Shown here in pieces: positions 24,593-35,860 of a stretch of DNA of 64,000 nt. Both the position numbers and the translations under genes were made by a program. The notes beneath the pieces are model-generated. The model was not told the DNA's origin, made no database searches, and saw only the letters and a program-made list of their open reading frames with translations. Origin of the DNA: Austropuccinia psidii (lineage: Eukaryota; Basidiomycota; Pucciniomycetes; Pucciniales; Sphaerophragmiaceae); the NCBI GenBank assembly GCA_023105745.1, contig JALGQZ010000013.1:10783105-10847104 (forward strand), written 5' to 3'. The stretch's first letter is position 1. Each line of letters opens with the position of its first letter.

Positions 24593-26640
24593 AGATCGTG
24601 GCTTCAAAAGGAATCAACCAGAGGACAGAGAAGGTTTGTCCAGAACCAGAAGACCTGAAAGAGGACACCTTGGACACAGTAGCAGATGGAAAAACAATGA
24701 GGGAGATAATAGCAACCCTTCCATTCACACTCCAATTCAATGGAGACCTCAAACCAGAGGACTGGAAAGACATGGATCAAGTTCTTCAGCTTCACCAACT
24801 ACTCAAGGACTGATTCCAATGGAGCATGGACAACAAGCGGTTAAACCTAGCAATTCACTGTGAAGAACTTGGAGCAAGCTGCCAGAAGATCTGTCTCAAA
24901 GAGATAGACTTCAAAGACCTGATAGTAATCACCAAGGGTTGGAATCCTACCAGGCAGTTCAGACTCCTGGAGGCAAGGGCACAGAGGATAAGGGAGAATC
25001 AACCCACTATCCAAGCTATAGAAGAACAGTTAACATAGACAGGGCCTACTCAGATTCCTTCAGGCGCACAAGGAGCAGGCCAAATCAGCTCTCCAGTGGC
25101 TTCACACCATTCAGAAACCAGCAGATCAGTGGCCAAGAGTCACCATTCTTCACATTTTCAGGAGGTTTCCAGGAGAAGACAAGGAAACAAGGGCAAGAAC
25201 AAAACCTCCTTCAACCAGAGGAGGAAAGAGTCAGACACTATGATTCAGAAGCTGTTGGATTTGGTAAAAGAAGTGCACAAGAACCAGAAGTAGTTGTAAA
25301 CCACTTTAGAATCAGTAGTCCTAGTAATAGAAACATTGCCCCCACTCAGACTGAACATAACATTGTCACATCTGAGAGTAACATAAACAGTGATAAGCTG
25401 TGGTTACAAATGTCCCAATATGCTGAAAAATCTGCAAATCAGTTTGCAGAAATTGAAGCTGGCCAAGAGAGGATGAGAAAAACACAAGCCTCCTTGGAAC
25501 AGATAGTTAAGAATCTTCAAGAAGGATATGCTCAACCTAGCAAAGCCTCTGAAGAAACCAACAAAAGGCTGAATATAGTCTTCAAAGAACAACACCACAG
25601 CAAAAGGGAAAGGGATTGTCTGGACCGAGACATAAACAAATTGTTTAATGTCTACCATAACTTGAAGCCCCAACCACAAGGCCAAGTTTTGGATAATCCA
25701 TATCAACCAGATGACATCAAACCAGATGCCATGTTGATGAATAAGGCAAGATCTCCATCACAATACCAAGATGGAGATGGAATGTCTTATTCAGAGAAGG
25801 AAGCCTGGAAACAGCCTCCTGAGGCCTCAAGCTGGCCCACATTCTCTGGATCAGGAGAATATGATCATATGGAACTCATAGATTATATTGATGGACTCTT
25901 CATTGATGTACTAAGCATACCAGACTACTGGATTACTGCTAGATTGAATACCACATTTAAAGGTCATGCTAGTATATGGTACACAGAAATGAAAGAAATC
26001 CATGGCAGGAGAAACTGGCCATGGTGGAAGAGTCAAATCATCCAAAAGTACAGTAATGGAACTGGGATATGGCAGAAGACAATGTCATTTGAAAATGACA
26101 AATAATCAGTGAATAAAGATCCATATGAGTGGTGTCTTAGACAGTCTAAAAGACTTAAAGCCATTGATCCTCAGATGAACATCCAAATTAGGAATCACAA
26201 GATTCTGACACAACTGCCAGGAGAACTAGAGCATGCAGTAAAATGCAGATGCAACCAAAATTGCACTCTAGATGACATTTCCAACACCTTACAAGACATA
26301 AGGAAAAGGACTAATATAGGAAAATTCACCCCATATAAGAGAAATGGTTTCAAAGAGAAACAACCTTTCAGGGTAGAGTTTGAAGACAAACCCAAAGAAA
26401 TAGTTGCAGAAGTGGCAAAGAAGAGAAATTCTTGTCACAATTGTGGTTCAACAGACCATTATGCCAACAACTGTCCAAAGGAAAAAAAAAACGTCTATGC
26501 CATTGAGAAAGTCCCAGAGGAAGAATCTCAAACAGAGGATTCTGAATCAGACTCCATGGGTGATGCCATCAGAGAACAATCTGATGATGATCAAGACCCA
26601 AGGGAAGAATTTCTAGTGGAATACCAAGAGGAAACCCCAC
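24573..26640 (+). pseudogene. Element B Gag (N-terminal part of Gag-Pol)
   Basis: It starts at the ATG inside intron 2 (MSPVHLRDRGFKRN). In order: a Ser/Pro/Arg-rich N-terminus overlapping ORF1, a coiled-coil-like helix near 25400-25620 (QYAEKSANQFAEIEAGQE), the capsid (about 25820-26330: WPTFSGSGEYDHMELIDYI, WWKSQIIQKYSNGTGIW) and a CCHC zinc knuckle at about 26432-26474 ([14 protein letters not shown]), then an acidic linker. Stops at 24861-24863 (TGA) and 26103-26105 (TAA) break it. At the second, the D copy has Tyr (NEKYFVDKD), so the stop is a point mutation. Confidence 0.85.
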
Positions 26641-29600
26641 TAGAAATTCAGGACATACTGTTGGAAGCAGGCATACAACAGGACACTACTAACAAAAACT
26701 TGTGCAAACAAACACAAGATGCACAAACATTCCTGGTTACACCAACCAAAGGAATGGCATATATACATGGGACAGCCACAAAAATGAGTGTGTGTATTGA
26801 CAATGCTCAGCATCCACTGATCATTGATAGTGGAGCACACTGCTCCATAGTGGCCAGAAACTATCTGGATACCCACTTCCCAAACTGGGAAAAACAGCTC
26901 TTGCCCACTAAGGCAAAGAACTTTAAAAGTGCATCAGGGAAGATGACTTCCATTGGAACAATTGTCAAAGAGATAATTATACTCCACAGGAAGGGTAATA
27001 TCAGACTCAACACAGAGTTTGTAGTGCTTGATGATTCCCACATCCAAGGGTTTTTCCTGGGAACAGATTACCAGAGGATGTATGGCATACACATTTACAA
27101 CAGTAAAAATACGCACATCACCTTTGGTACTAACAAGGAAAAGAAATTTTCACTTGATATATACCAGATATCTTCTCAAGATCCACTAGAAGAACTTCTG
27201 AAGGAATTCAGAGAGGGACAGTTTAGCACTACCCTCAACAGTAAACAAAAACTAAGTTTACTGAAGATGCTGAGAAAGAACAGACCAGCATTTGCCATTG
27301 GTGAAGAACCATTAGGCAAGATCAAAGGCCATGATATAGAACTATATCTGGATGTAGAAAGGCCTTATCCACCCATGCTTAGGAGAAATCCTTATCCAGC
27401 AAGCCTAGAATCCAGGAAGGAAATTGAGAAACATATCAATGAACTCCTGGATATGGATGTCATCAGGAAGATTGGACATAATGAGATAGTAGAAATAACC
27501 ACCACTGTCCTAATCACCTGGCATGATGGCAAGTCTAGACTGTGTGGAGATTCCAGAGCTCTGAATAACTACACAAAAGCAGACAGGTACCTTATACCCA
27601 GGATACCCCATGCCTTGGATAAACTGGCAAAAGCCAAATACATAACTAAAATGGATTGTATGAAAGGCTTCCACCAAAATGGAGTTAAACAAAACTCTAT
27701 GAAATTACTCAGAATAATATGCCATATGGGCATATATGAGTATACCAGGATTCCATTTGGCATCAAAAATGCACCAGCCCATTTCCAAAGGATGATGGAC
27801 AGCACACCCATAAATCTGAAAATTTCACTTAAAAAGTGCAATTTTGGCCAACAAGAGTTACTGGCTCTAGGACATACAGTCTCAGGTCTTAGTCTGGCAA
27901 TTGACCAGAATAAATTAGCAGCAGTACTGCAAAAGCCAATACCAAAGAGCATCAAAGAGATGCAATCTTTCCTTGGGTTTGCTAGTTACTATAGAAACCA
28001 CATCAAAAACTTTGCACACATAACTAGTAGTTTATACAAGTTATGTTCCAAAGATGTAGTTTTTGAAATAACCAAGGAAAGGAGGGATGCATATGAGAGG
28101 ATCAAATATGATCTCACAAATGCACCTGTGCTCATCTTACCTGACTTTGAACTACCATTCAAGTCATATATAGATGCAGCATGCAGTCAAGGCCTAGGAG
28201 CAGCCCTTCACCAAAGACAAATTGTGGATGGTGAACCAAGAGAAGGAGTAATTTTCTACATCACAAGGCAGCTGAAAGATTCAGAAGCCAGGTATGGGGC
28301 CACCCAGACTGAATGTCTATGTCTAGTCTGGGCTCTAGAAAAACTCCATTATTATCTAGAGGGTGCAGTCTTTGAAGTCTACACAGACTGCACAGCCTTG
28401 AAGTCTTTACTGAACATGAACACTACAAATAGACACATTCTGAGATGGCAAATAGCCATCCAGGAGTATAGAGGGAACATGACCATCATATACAAGGAAG
28501 GTAAAAGCCATACCAATGCAGATGGCCTTAGCAGATGGCCACTGGACAATGTCAAAAGCAATCCAGCTTATGACCCTGAAGTTGCAGCAAAAATTCCTAT
28601 CCATTTCATTGAACTAGATAGGAGGAAGAACTTCAGACTTTCTGAATGGTCACCAGAAAGTGGTACCCTTGACAGTGGAAACACTGATTTAGAGGGGACA
28701 GAAACTTCCATATTGGGAATAAGTTCCTCTGAACTGCACAATGAATTTTTTAGTGCAGTACTGAAGTCTTATGCCAAACACAAACAGTGTGGCATACTGC
28801 TAAAACTCCTTCAGCAAAATTACAGGAGTCCAGAACTGGAATCCCAGCTGGAAGAACCCTGGTTGAGGGCCTATAAGGATAACAAGTTCTTCCTTATAGA
28901 TGGCCTGCTCTACCACAGAGAGAAACACACAAGTGCACTCACAGTGGTAAACAGAGACCACATCTCCTTGATACTTCAGGAATGCCATGACTGCCAATAT
29001 ATGGGTGACATGAGTGAAGACAGGACCATGGAGAGGGTGGCAAGCACAGCTTGGTGGCCCAAGTGGGAACAAGAGTTGGGAGAATACATCAACACTTGTG
29101 AAAGATGCCAAAAGGCAAATAGGAAAAATGGGAAGAAGTATGGGTTACTTCAACATATAGAAGAACCCAAACACCCATGGGAAACCATCAACATGGACTG
29201 GGTTACAGGACTTGTCCCAGGAGGCAAAGAAAACTACAATGCCTGCTTGATCATAGTTGATAGGTTCAGCATGAGCATGAGGTGTCTACCATGCGACCAA
29301 GAGGACACAGCCATGGATACATCCCTGTTATTTTGGAATTACATCATATCTACCTGTGGGGTCCCTAAAATCATCATTAGTGATAGGGACCCAAAATTCA
29401 CATCTGAATTTTGAACCAACTTGTATGACATACTTGGAACTAAGCTTTCTTTTTCCACAGCTTACCATCTCCAAACAGATGGCCTAGCTGAGAGGATGAT
29501 CCAGACTATGGAAGAAATCCTTAGAAGGTTCTGTGCCTATGGCATGGAATACAAGGACCATGAAGGATACACCCATGACTGGGTTACCCTTCTACCAGCT

Positions 29601-30311
29601 GTCCAACTGGCTTATAATACAAGTCAGCACTCTACCACAGGAAACACACCTGCAGTGGTAGAGAAAGGATGGAATCCCCTGTTGCCTGTGGATCACTTAA
29701 AGAAGAATCTTCTGACCATCCACCCCACAGCCAAAGACTTTCATGATATGTGGAAGAGGGCTTGTGACACAGCTGCCAAATGCATAGCTGAGGCAAAAGA
29801 ATATAATAAACAGAGGTGGGAAAAGACACACATGGAACCTGACTTTAAGGAAGGGGACCAGGTGCTAGGGTCTACACTGAAGTTTAATAATCTTAAAGGA
29901 CCCAAGAAAATGAGGGACTCATTTGTAGGGCCTTTCACTATCATTAAGTTGATAGGAAAGAATGCAGTGGAAGTCAAACTTACATAGGAATTTTCCAGGA
30001 AACACCCAGTCTTCCCAGTACGCTTGGTCAAACCATACTTCCAAACAGAGGAGGATAAATTCCCCTCCAGGAAGGAGAACCCCACACCACCTGATATAGT
30101 GGAAGTGGAGGACTCCCCAGGACCTGTGAGTAAGATCATCAGGTCCAGGAAGATCAGACTTAATGGAAAGGATCAAAGACAATACTTAGTCAGATTCAAG
30201 CACCAAACAGCTGATAAAGACAAATCGTTGGCAGAAGATGCCATACCAGATGGGAACCTTCATCTAAGGAGATTCCGGGCCTCTAGGAGGACTGAACAGT
30301 ATCATCAATGA
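26641..30311 (+). pseudogene. Element B Pol: protease, reverse transcriptase, RNase H, integrase
   Basis: In frame with gag. Protease active site [10 protein letters not shown] near 26820; reverse transcriptase blocks near 27520-27790 ([28 protein letters not shown]). The catalytic YIDD segment is absent: 39 codons fewer than element A between QRMM and KISLKKC, near 27800. RNase H blocks: [16 protein letters not shown] (28165) and [11 protein letters not shown] (28380). Integrase: the HHCC region has Asp for the second His (YMGDMSED), then MDWVTG, SDRDPKF and TDGLAERM (D, D, E). A chromodomain-like tail QYLVRFKH follows. Stops at 29412-29414 (at a Trp of element A) and 29985-29987. The copy cannot encode active enzyme. 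Confidence 0.9.
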
Positions 30312-30319
30312 TGAGCCTT

Positions 30320-30335
30320 TTTTAGAGGGAGGGTA
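30320..30335 (+). other. Polypurine tract of element B
   Basis: TTTAGAGGGAGGGTA lies directly before the 3' LTR (TGTCAGCC at 30336). Confidence 0.65.
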
Positions 30336-31472
30336 TGTCAGCCTGTGACTCAAAACCAGAGCACAAGCATGACAGCCAAAATACCATAAACAAATGGTAT
30401 AGCCAAGATACCACCAAAACTAGTACTGAGCCAAATCAGCTCAAAAGGTATCAAACAAAAGAGGAAACTCACCTCTTTCTGAAAACATAAGTCCCATCAC
30501 CATAGGACAAGAAATAACAAAGTTATTCCTGCTCAAAGTTATTGCTGAGCATAAACCTTAATTTTCACCTCTCATTTAAAATCTAGAAGGAGAGGCTTAA
30601 CCCCATCAAATGGGTACTCAAAATGAAGCTCTAAGCCAGGGCTATCCAATGGTACCAGCCAAACTGAGCTACCACCAATATTGCTTGAGTTATGGTCAAT
30701 TTCAGGCCAAATAAGGGTGAACAAAACATTCACCTCTCATCTAACTTCTACAGTTTTAGTGTGAGATACTTGAAGTGGGGTCTTTTTGGAAAGAGCAAAA
30801 TCAGGGATATCTGATTATTTCATCAATTTCCCCATAGCTCAACTAGACCAAAAGGTATGAGGCAAATAAGCTCAATACAGCTTTTTGCCTATACCACACA
30901 AATGTACAAAAATCTTGTACATTGGATAACCTTGCCATATTTAATGATACCCTTATCAAATGAGGTATCATTGTGTAGAGAACATACAGGGATACACACT
31001 GAACCAATTTTGAGGTTGATATCTCAAGAATTGACAAAGGTATGGCTGTTTTAAGGTCAGATTCCCACCTGCTGTCATATACAGCCTTACCATGGGATAA
31101 TATCCCATAACCATGAATATGAGGTGTCAAATAGACAAAGAAGCTTGTTTTTACTTCAATACCTCATATTTCAGTCAATAATACAGTCCCATACAGTTTC
31201 TGTACAGCATTCTACGTGTCATACACGTCAGAATTAGGCTGTGAGGTCCCCAGATGAAAATTTTCACCCTGTATTGGTGAAAACTGCCCAGATGTGGTTT
31301 CAAAACCACATCTGAGCCCAATACAGGCTATACAGGCTGTTTGCAAACCACAAGCCAGTACTAGAGAGTTAAAAATTTTTCACTTCCTCTCCGTGGAAAG
31401 GTCTAGCACCCTTTGAACCCCATTTCAGGATAAAAAGGAGGCTTTTCACAGCCAGAATTGTTTCCTCATCCT

Positions 31473-33497
31473 TGTGAGCCTTTGAGATATGACCACATAC
31501 CCAATAAGGTCACAAAAAGACTTAGAATAATTATACCCTTAATATAATTATATTAAAATTACTTGGAATAATTATACATTAAAAATAATTACTTAAAAAT
31601 ACAAAAAATACCATAAATTGGTACAAAAATTGGTTTAGCTTAAAAACCAATGAATCAACATGTAAAATAAATTACACCATTGGATTCCCCATGATAAAAT
31701 ACACATATACCATTTTTATGGCATATCTGTAAAGTCAATATTTAATGAGTTATAAGGTATAATACCTTATAAAAACCATAAAACCTTATTTATCTCAAGA
31801 ACTAATGAAACAACATGTGAAAGAAATTGTACCAGTGGATTCCCCACGAAATTTCACACATAAAACAATTAATAAGCTAATTTCCAAAGTTAATACTTAA
31901 GGAATTAACCTGAATATATGCACTTTTTTGGTCAATGCATATATTCAAGGATCATAGCTAATATCTCCTAAACTATACATGATAGAATGATGAACCAAAA
32001 ATAAAGTTACCACGTAATTACTGTAAGAACACAGATATGAACTTTATTTTACAAATTATAAACAAGGTTAAAACCTAAGATGAAATATTGATAAAAATCA
32101 ACACAGCTGTTGACCACTTTGTTGTGAAAGTGTTCCAAACTTAAAATAAAGTATACAGTTGGATTCTACTAGTTTATTCGTGAAGAATGATGTAATTTTT
32201 GTTATTAAATTCAGGGTATAACCCCCTGAAATCAAGGTTTGAAGTTGAAAATATTGAATTTCGACAGAAAAGATGAGTTACAAGAAAAATCATCAAAATT
32301 AGAGTTTTGATGATGTAATGAAAAGCTCTTGGCAGCATAATACGGTTATGCCAGGCTATCAGAATTCACTCTTTGAATTGCTGTAGCGTGTAAATATTAA
32401 AAGGTATTCAGGATCAAAGTTTGAGCTTAATTTGAGCAGTTATGATCACTCAATGTAACCTTAATTTAAGTTTAACAGTCTTAAGAGTGATAAAATTGGT
32501 GAACACTATTAGTTTATGATTGAAACTAATAAAATCCACGAAATTTGGGGTTCTGCCAAGCCTCTGATCTCATCAAACTTAGAGTTATAGTGATAACTCT
32601 AAATAATGGTGTAATAATGATGTAATATGGTTTGATAATGATGTAATCATCTCCAAACCTTAAAATATTGATCAACTCCAGTGGATATGATCAGTACACG
32701 TCGACTAGAAGCCTGTTGGACTCTAGGAGGGAGGTATTTACTATAAATAGAGCTCTTTTTTCTCTATTTTCCCCTCAGACGCATCAAAAACATTAAATCA
32801 ATTAAATCAAAGGTAATTTCTTTATTCTTTATATATAAAACCATTATATTATTAAAAACCAAAGACCTCCTTATTATAATCATCTATTTTGACGTGATTA
32901 AATCAGTTATTTAATTGTTTTTGTTAAAAATCTCTCTAAAACTCATTTCCACGTAAAAACCCAGAATAATTTGTAATTTTCTTTATTTTTTATTGTAAAT
33001 ACAATTTGAAAAGGTTGTATTTATATTTTTTGGCGTAAAATATTTCAAAATTATTATATTAAGTGTTAAAAGTAGGTTATTTTCTCTTATTATAATAATT
33101 TCTCTATTATTACTCTCTTAATAATTCTCTAATTAATATAAATAGTATTTATATTAATTCATAACTTTAATATTAGTAATATTATTGTTATTAATTGTTT
33201 TTTATTAATAAAAAGCAATTTTTTCTGCCTTTATTATTTGTTGGTAACAATAATAAAGAGCTTTTTAAATATATTAATTATTTTATATTAATATATTTAT
33301 TTATTATATTATATTTTCATAATATAAATTATATTATTATATTTATTTAATAATATAATTATTTTACGCCATAATAATAATAATTATTTATTATTATTAT
33401 ATTTTTAATCTTATTTATTCAATTAATAAGGACATTCAGAGTACAATAAGTAATAAATTAGTAATTTTTACTTATTGTTTCATAGTCAGACCTTACG
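31473..33497 (+). repeat. 5' LTR of element A
   Basis: It begins TGTGAGCCTTTGAGATATG and ends CCTTACG (CCTTACA in the 3' copy), 2025 bp. It shares its first 20 or so bases and its last bases with the LTRs of H, J and F, indicating a related lineage. The region 33260-33420 is nearly pure A/T with ATT/TAA repeats. Confidence 0.95.
32742..32749 (+). promoter_or_regulatory. TATA box in the 5' LTR of element A
   Basis: TATAAATA, followed by AGAGCTC and a pyrimidine-rich stretch TTTTTTCTCTATTTTCCCC, is a plausible core promoter for the element's transcript. The same box is conserved in the 3' LTR at 41415-41422. Confidence 0.5.
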
Positions 33498-33499
33498 AT

Positions 33500-33515
33500 T
33501 GGGGGCCTGGCCGTG
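33500..33515 (+). other. Primer-binding site of element A
   Basis: TGGGGGCCTGGCCGTG, identical to that of element B although the two LTRs are unrelated over most of their length. Confidence 0.7.
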
Positions 33516-34002
33516 ATATTTAGTTAAAATACCTTTAAAGAGATTCTAATTGGGTTTATCCAATAATAAATTATATTTATAATCATAAAATTAGATAATA
33601 ATTTTATATTTTATTGATTTTAAAAGCTATTGAGGCATTTGGAAAGCAATTGTACTGTCTTACACGTGGTTTTTCACATCCTTAGACTTGCAAGAACTTT
33701 CTCTGAGTGACTCTAGTGATTAAAAAAGATATTATATAAATTGAAAAAAATTTGTATTATAATTTAATTTTATAAAGAATCTTATTAATTTTTATTTTAT
33801 TCCTTAAAAATAAAAAATATAAAAAAAATATCAAAAAATATTAAAAAAAAAATAAAAAAGTTATTTTTATTCATTTTTATCATTTCTTTATTCATTTCAA
33901 TTTTTTAAAGATATATAAGCAATTTCTACGTGGAAAATTGCCATATCTTGCCAAAAAATAACACTTCTTATAAAAAGACTTATATTTATTTGTCTTTTTT
34001 AG

Positions 34003-34922
34003 TGTTTGAAGATAACCCAACAGAAGACAACCAAACTACTGTTGAGAGATTGGTGGAAGAAACTTGTCAAAGTTCTCCAACACCAGTTATCACCAAAAGA
34101 AAGAAAGCTAAGAAATTAGACTTTCCAGGACCCACCATTCAAGACTCTGAAGGTGAGCACCTCTTTTATAATTGCCATAAAAAGAGTTTTTATTCTAAAA
34201 ATACTTTTATTTCTTATTTTCTTGAATTATGACTACCAGAAGAGGTTCCCAATACTCCATCCAATCAGATGGAGCTGGACTCAGAGGTAGAACTGATCCC
34301 TCAAAAAGGAAAAGAAAGGGCAATATCCCCAGTGGAACAGAATCCACACAAGGAAGTGCCTTATCCCAAAGGCAAGTCCCAGAAATGCCCATGATATCTG
34401 AACCTGAATTGGAGCTAAGTATGAGTAACTCAAATAGGTACAAATCACATTCAGAGGGCTCAAATAGACATCTACATGAGCCAGTACAAGCAGTATTACA
34501 CAGTGTACAAGGACAAAGATTGGGAAATGCTGCCTCAAATACACCAAGGAGTGATGAACTCCTGGCACATCCTGAAAAAGTTCCTCAAAGAGGAGGAGAT
34601 AGTGAAATACTCCAATGGATGGAATCCACTGTCATCCAAACCTCAAATCAAAAAAATCAAGGATTACCACGCCAAAAAGAGGAAGGCAACCAAGTAAGAA
34701 GCCCCAGTAGCTTCTACCAGCAAGCCTCAAGCCGGCCCACTTCCCCAAGAAGGGAAGAAGAACAAGAGAAAGCATTGGAGCAAACCATATTCCCCAAGCT
34801 ACAGGATCCCAAGAATCCAAAAGGATGCCATGGACAATGTTTTCAACATGGCCAGAACCTTGATGGAATTCAAGGACAAGGAAGAGCAAAGAATGAGACA
34901 ACCTTATTTCCCAAAGAAATAA
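34003..34922 (+). pseudogene. ORF1 of element A (spliced, decayed)
   Basis: Predicted exon 2 is 34003-34152, after the acceptor CTTTTTTAG. It begins TG, so an exon 1 ending in A would give ATG (product MFEDNPTEDNQ). Exon 3 is 34240-34922, entered in the same phase 1 as in B, C and D. It reads EEVPNTPSNQMELD and later NSWHILKKFLKEEE, GWNPLSSKP, matching ORF1 of B and H. Four internal stops (34392, 34416, 34422, 34695) show that ORF1 is dead in this copy while the overlapping gag frame is open. The exon 1 donor is uncertain; GTTAAA at 33523, preceded by A, is one candidate. Confidence 0.5.
34153..34239 (+). other. Predicted intron 2 of element A, containing the Gag-Pol start
   Basis: The donor is GTGAGC after TCTGAAG; the acceptor is GACTACCAG before AAGAGG. 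Length 87 bp. The gag-pol ATG (34229-34231) lies 11 bases before the splice point. Phase 1 on ORF1, as in B, C and D. Confidence 0.55.
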
Positions 34923-35860
34923 CCTTGTCAAAAGATGTTGTAAATACTTTAACAGAAATTAAAAATAGTATATTACCTCTAAAAGAGATTAAAGATAGTT
35001 TATTATCACTACAAGAAATAAATAACAAGTTATCTTCTTTAACAGAAATTGTTGTGCAAAACAAGAAAGAAATTGACAACATTAAGTTTATTGTTGAAAA
35101 TAATAAACCAAAAAATTTAATTGACAATACTCAAAAATTAATACAAGGACAACAAGAATTGTATAAATACATAAAAGATATCAAAGACAAAACTTTGACA
35201 ATCAATTATGATGTGAGTATTGACAATCTTACAGAAAAATTAAATAAATTAAGTATTTCTGTAAAAAAATTTGAAGAAAAGACTTCATCACACCAAAAAT
35301 TACTTTTGGACCATGTGGAAAAAAGTGATGAAGCAAGAATGCATCTGAAAGATGATATTCAGAGTGAAATAAGGCTTATTACTGAAAAAATGGATAAAAT
35401 TAATGAGGCTAATTTAAATATGCCAAAGTTATCAACTCCATTTTCTCATATAAGAAGCCCTGTTAAAACAAAAGAGGAATTGTCAAATCCTTTCATAACA
35501 GACTTGAGTCACCAAGATAATAACCAAGTCTTAATGAAGGAAGCACCTCAATTGAAGGAATGGCCAACATTCACAGGAGAAGGTGAATATGACCACATGT
35601 CATTTATTAAAACAATTGACATGTTACAAGAAGACTATGCCATACCAGATGAATTAATCACTGCAAGATTACATTCATTGTTTGAGAAATCTGCAAAAAG
35701 ATGGTATTATGGCATAAGACAAACAAATGGTAAAAATACCTGGTCTTGGTGGAAACAAGAAATAATCACCAAGTGGGCAAATGATGCCTGGAGGTATAAG
35801 ATAGAAAATGCATTTGAAAACTCTTTCTTTGACCCAGAGAAAGACAAACCTTTAACTTGA
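34229..35860 (+). CDS. Element A Gag, ending at a premature TGA
   Basis: Open for 543 codons from the ATG inside intron 2 (MTTRRGSQYSIQ). The N-terminal 230 residues are Ser/Gln/Arg-rich and overlap ORF1 in another frame. A long coiled coil follows (about 34920-35400, LTEIKNSILPLKEIKDSLL), then the capsid domain from 35552 (LKEWPTFTGEGEYDHM; WWKQEIITKWANDAW). The TGA at 35858-35860 lies where element B has Trp (DPYEWCLRQ), so it is a TGG-to-TGA change rather than a natural gag end. The zinc knuckle comes after it. Gag assembles particles around element RNA (family knowledge). Confidence 0.9.
   Translation: MTTRRGSQYSIQSDGAGLRGRTDPSKRKRKGNIPSGTESTQGSALSQRQVPEMPMISEPELELSMSNSNRYKSHSEGSNRHLHEPVQAVLHSVQGQRLGNAASNTPRSDELLAHPEKVPQRGGDSEILQWMESTVIQTSNQKNQGLPRQKEEGNQVRSPSSFYQQASSRPTSPRREEEQEKALEQTIFPKLQDPKNPKGCHGQCFQHGQNLDGIQGQGRAKNETTLFPKEITLSKDVVNTLTEIKNSILPLKEIKDSLLSLQEINNKLSSLTEIVVQNKKEIDNIKFIVENNKPKNLIDNTQKLIQGQQELYKYIKDIKDKTLTINYDVSIDNLTEKLNKLSISVKKFEEKTSSHQKLLLDHVEKSDEARMHLKDDIQSEIRLITEKMDKINEANLNMPKLSTPFSHIRSPVKTKEELSNPFITDLSHQDNNQVLMKEAPQLKEWPTFTGEGEYDHMSFIKTIDMLQEDYAIPDELITARLHSLFEKSAKRWYYGIRQTNGKNTWSWWKQEIITKWANDAWRYKIENAFENSFFDPEKDKPLT

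Larger units (their letters stand above)
23677..25293 (+). pseudogene. ORF1 of element B, spliced accessory frame
   Basis: Predicted structure: the last base of exon 1 (A at 23677) joins TG at 24225-24226 to make the start codon; exon 2 is 24225-24407; exon 3 is 24593-25293. The joined length is 885 nt, exactly 294 codons plus stop. The product begins MEDNFIPLESQSQA, contains WNPTRQFRLLEARAQRIREN, and ends in a basic Ser/Lys-rich tail (SFNQRRKESD). Two in-frame stops (24811-24813 TGA, 25036-25038 TAG) inactivate this copy; in D both positions are sense codons. Exon 3 overlaps the gag-pol frame. No domain is recognised. Homologous frames occur in A, C, D and H. Confidence 0.65.

Noticed and set aside
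35858..35860. TGA as programmed readthrough or selenocysteine between Gag and Pol
   Set aside because: It lies inside the capsid region before the zinc knuckle rather than at a gag-pol border, and element B has Trp there, so it is a simple mutation.
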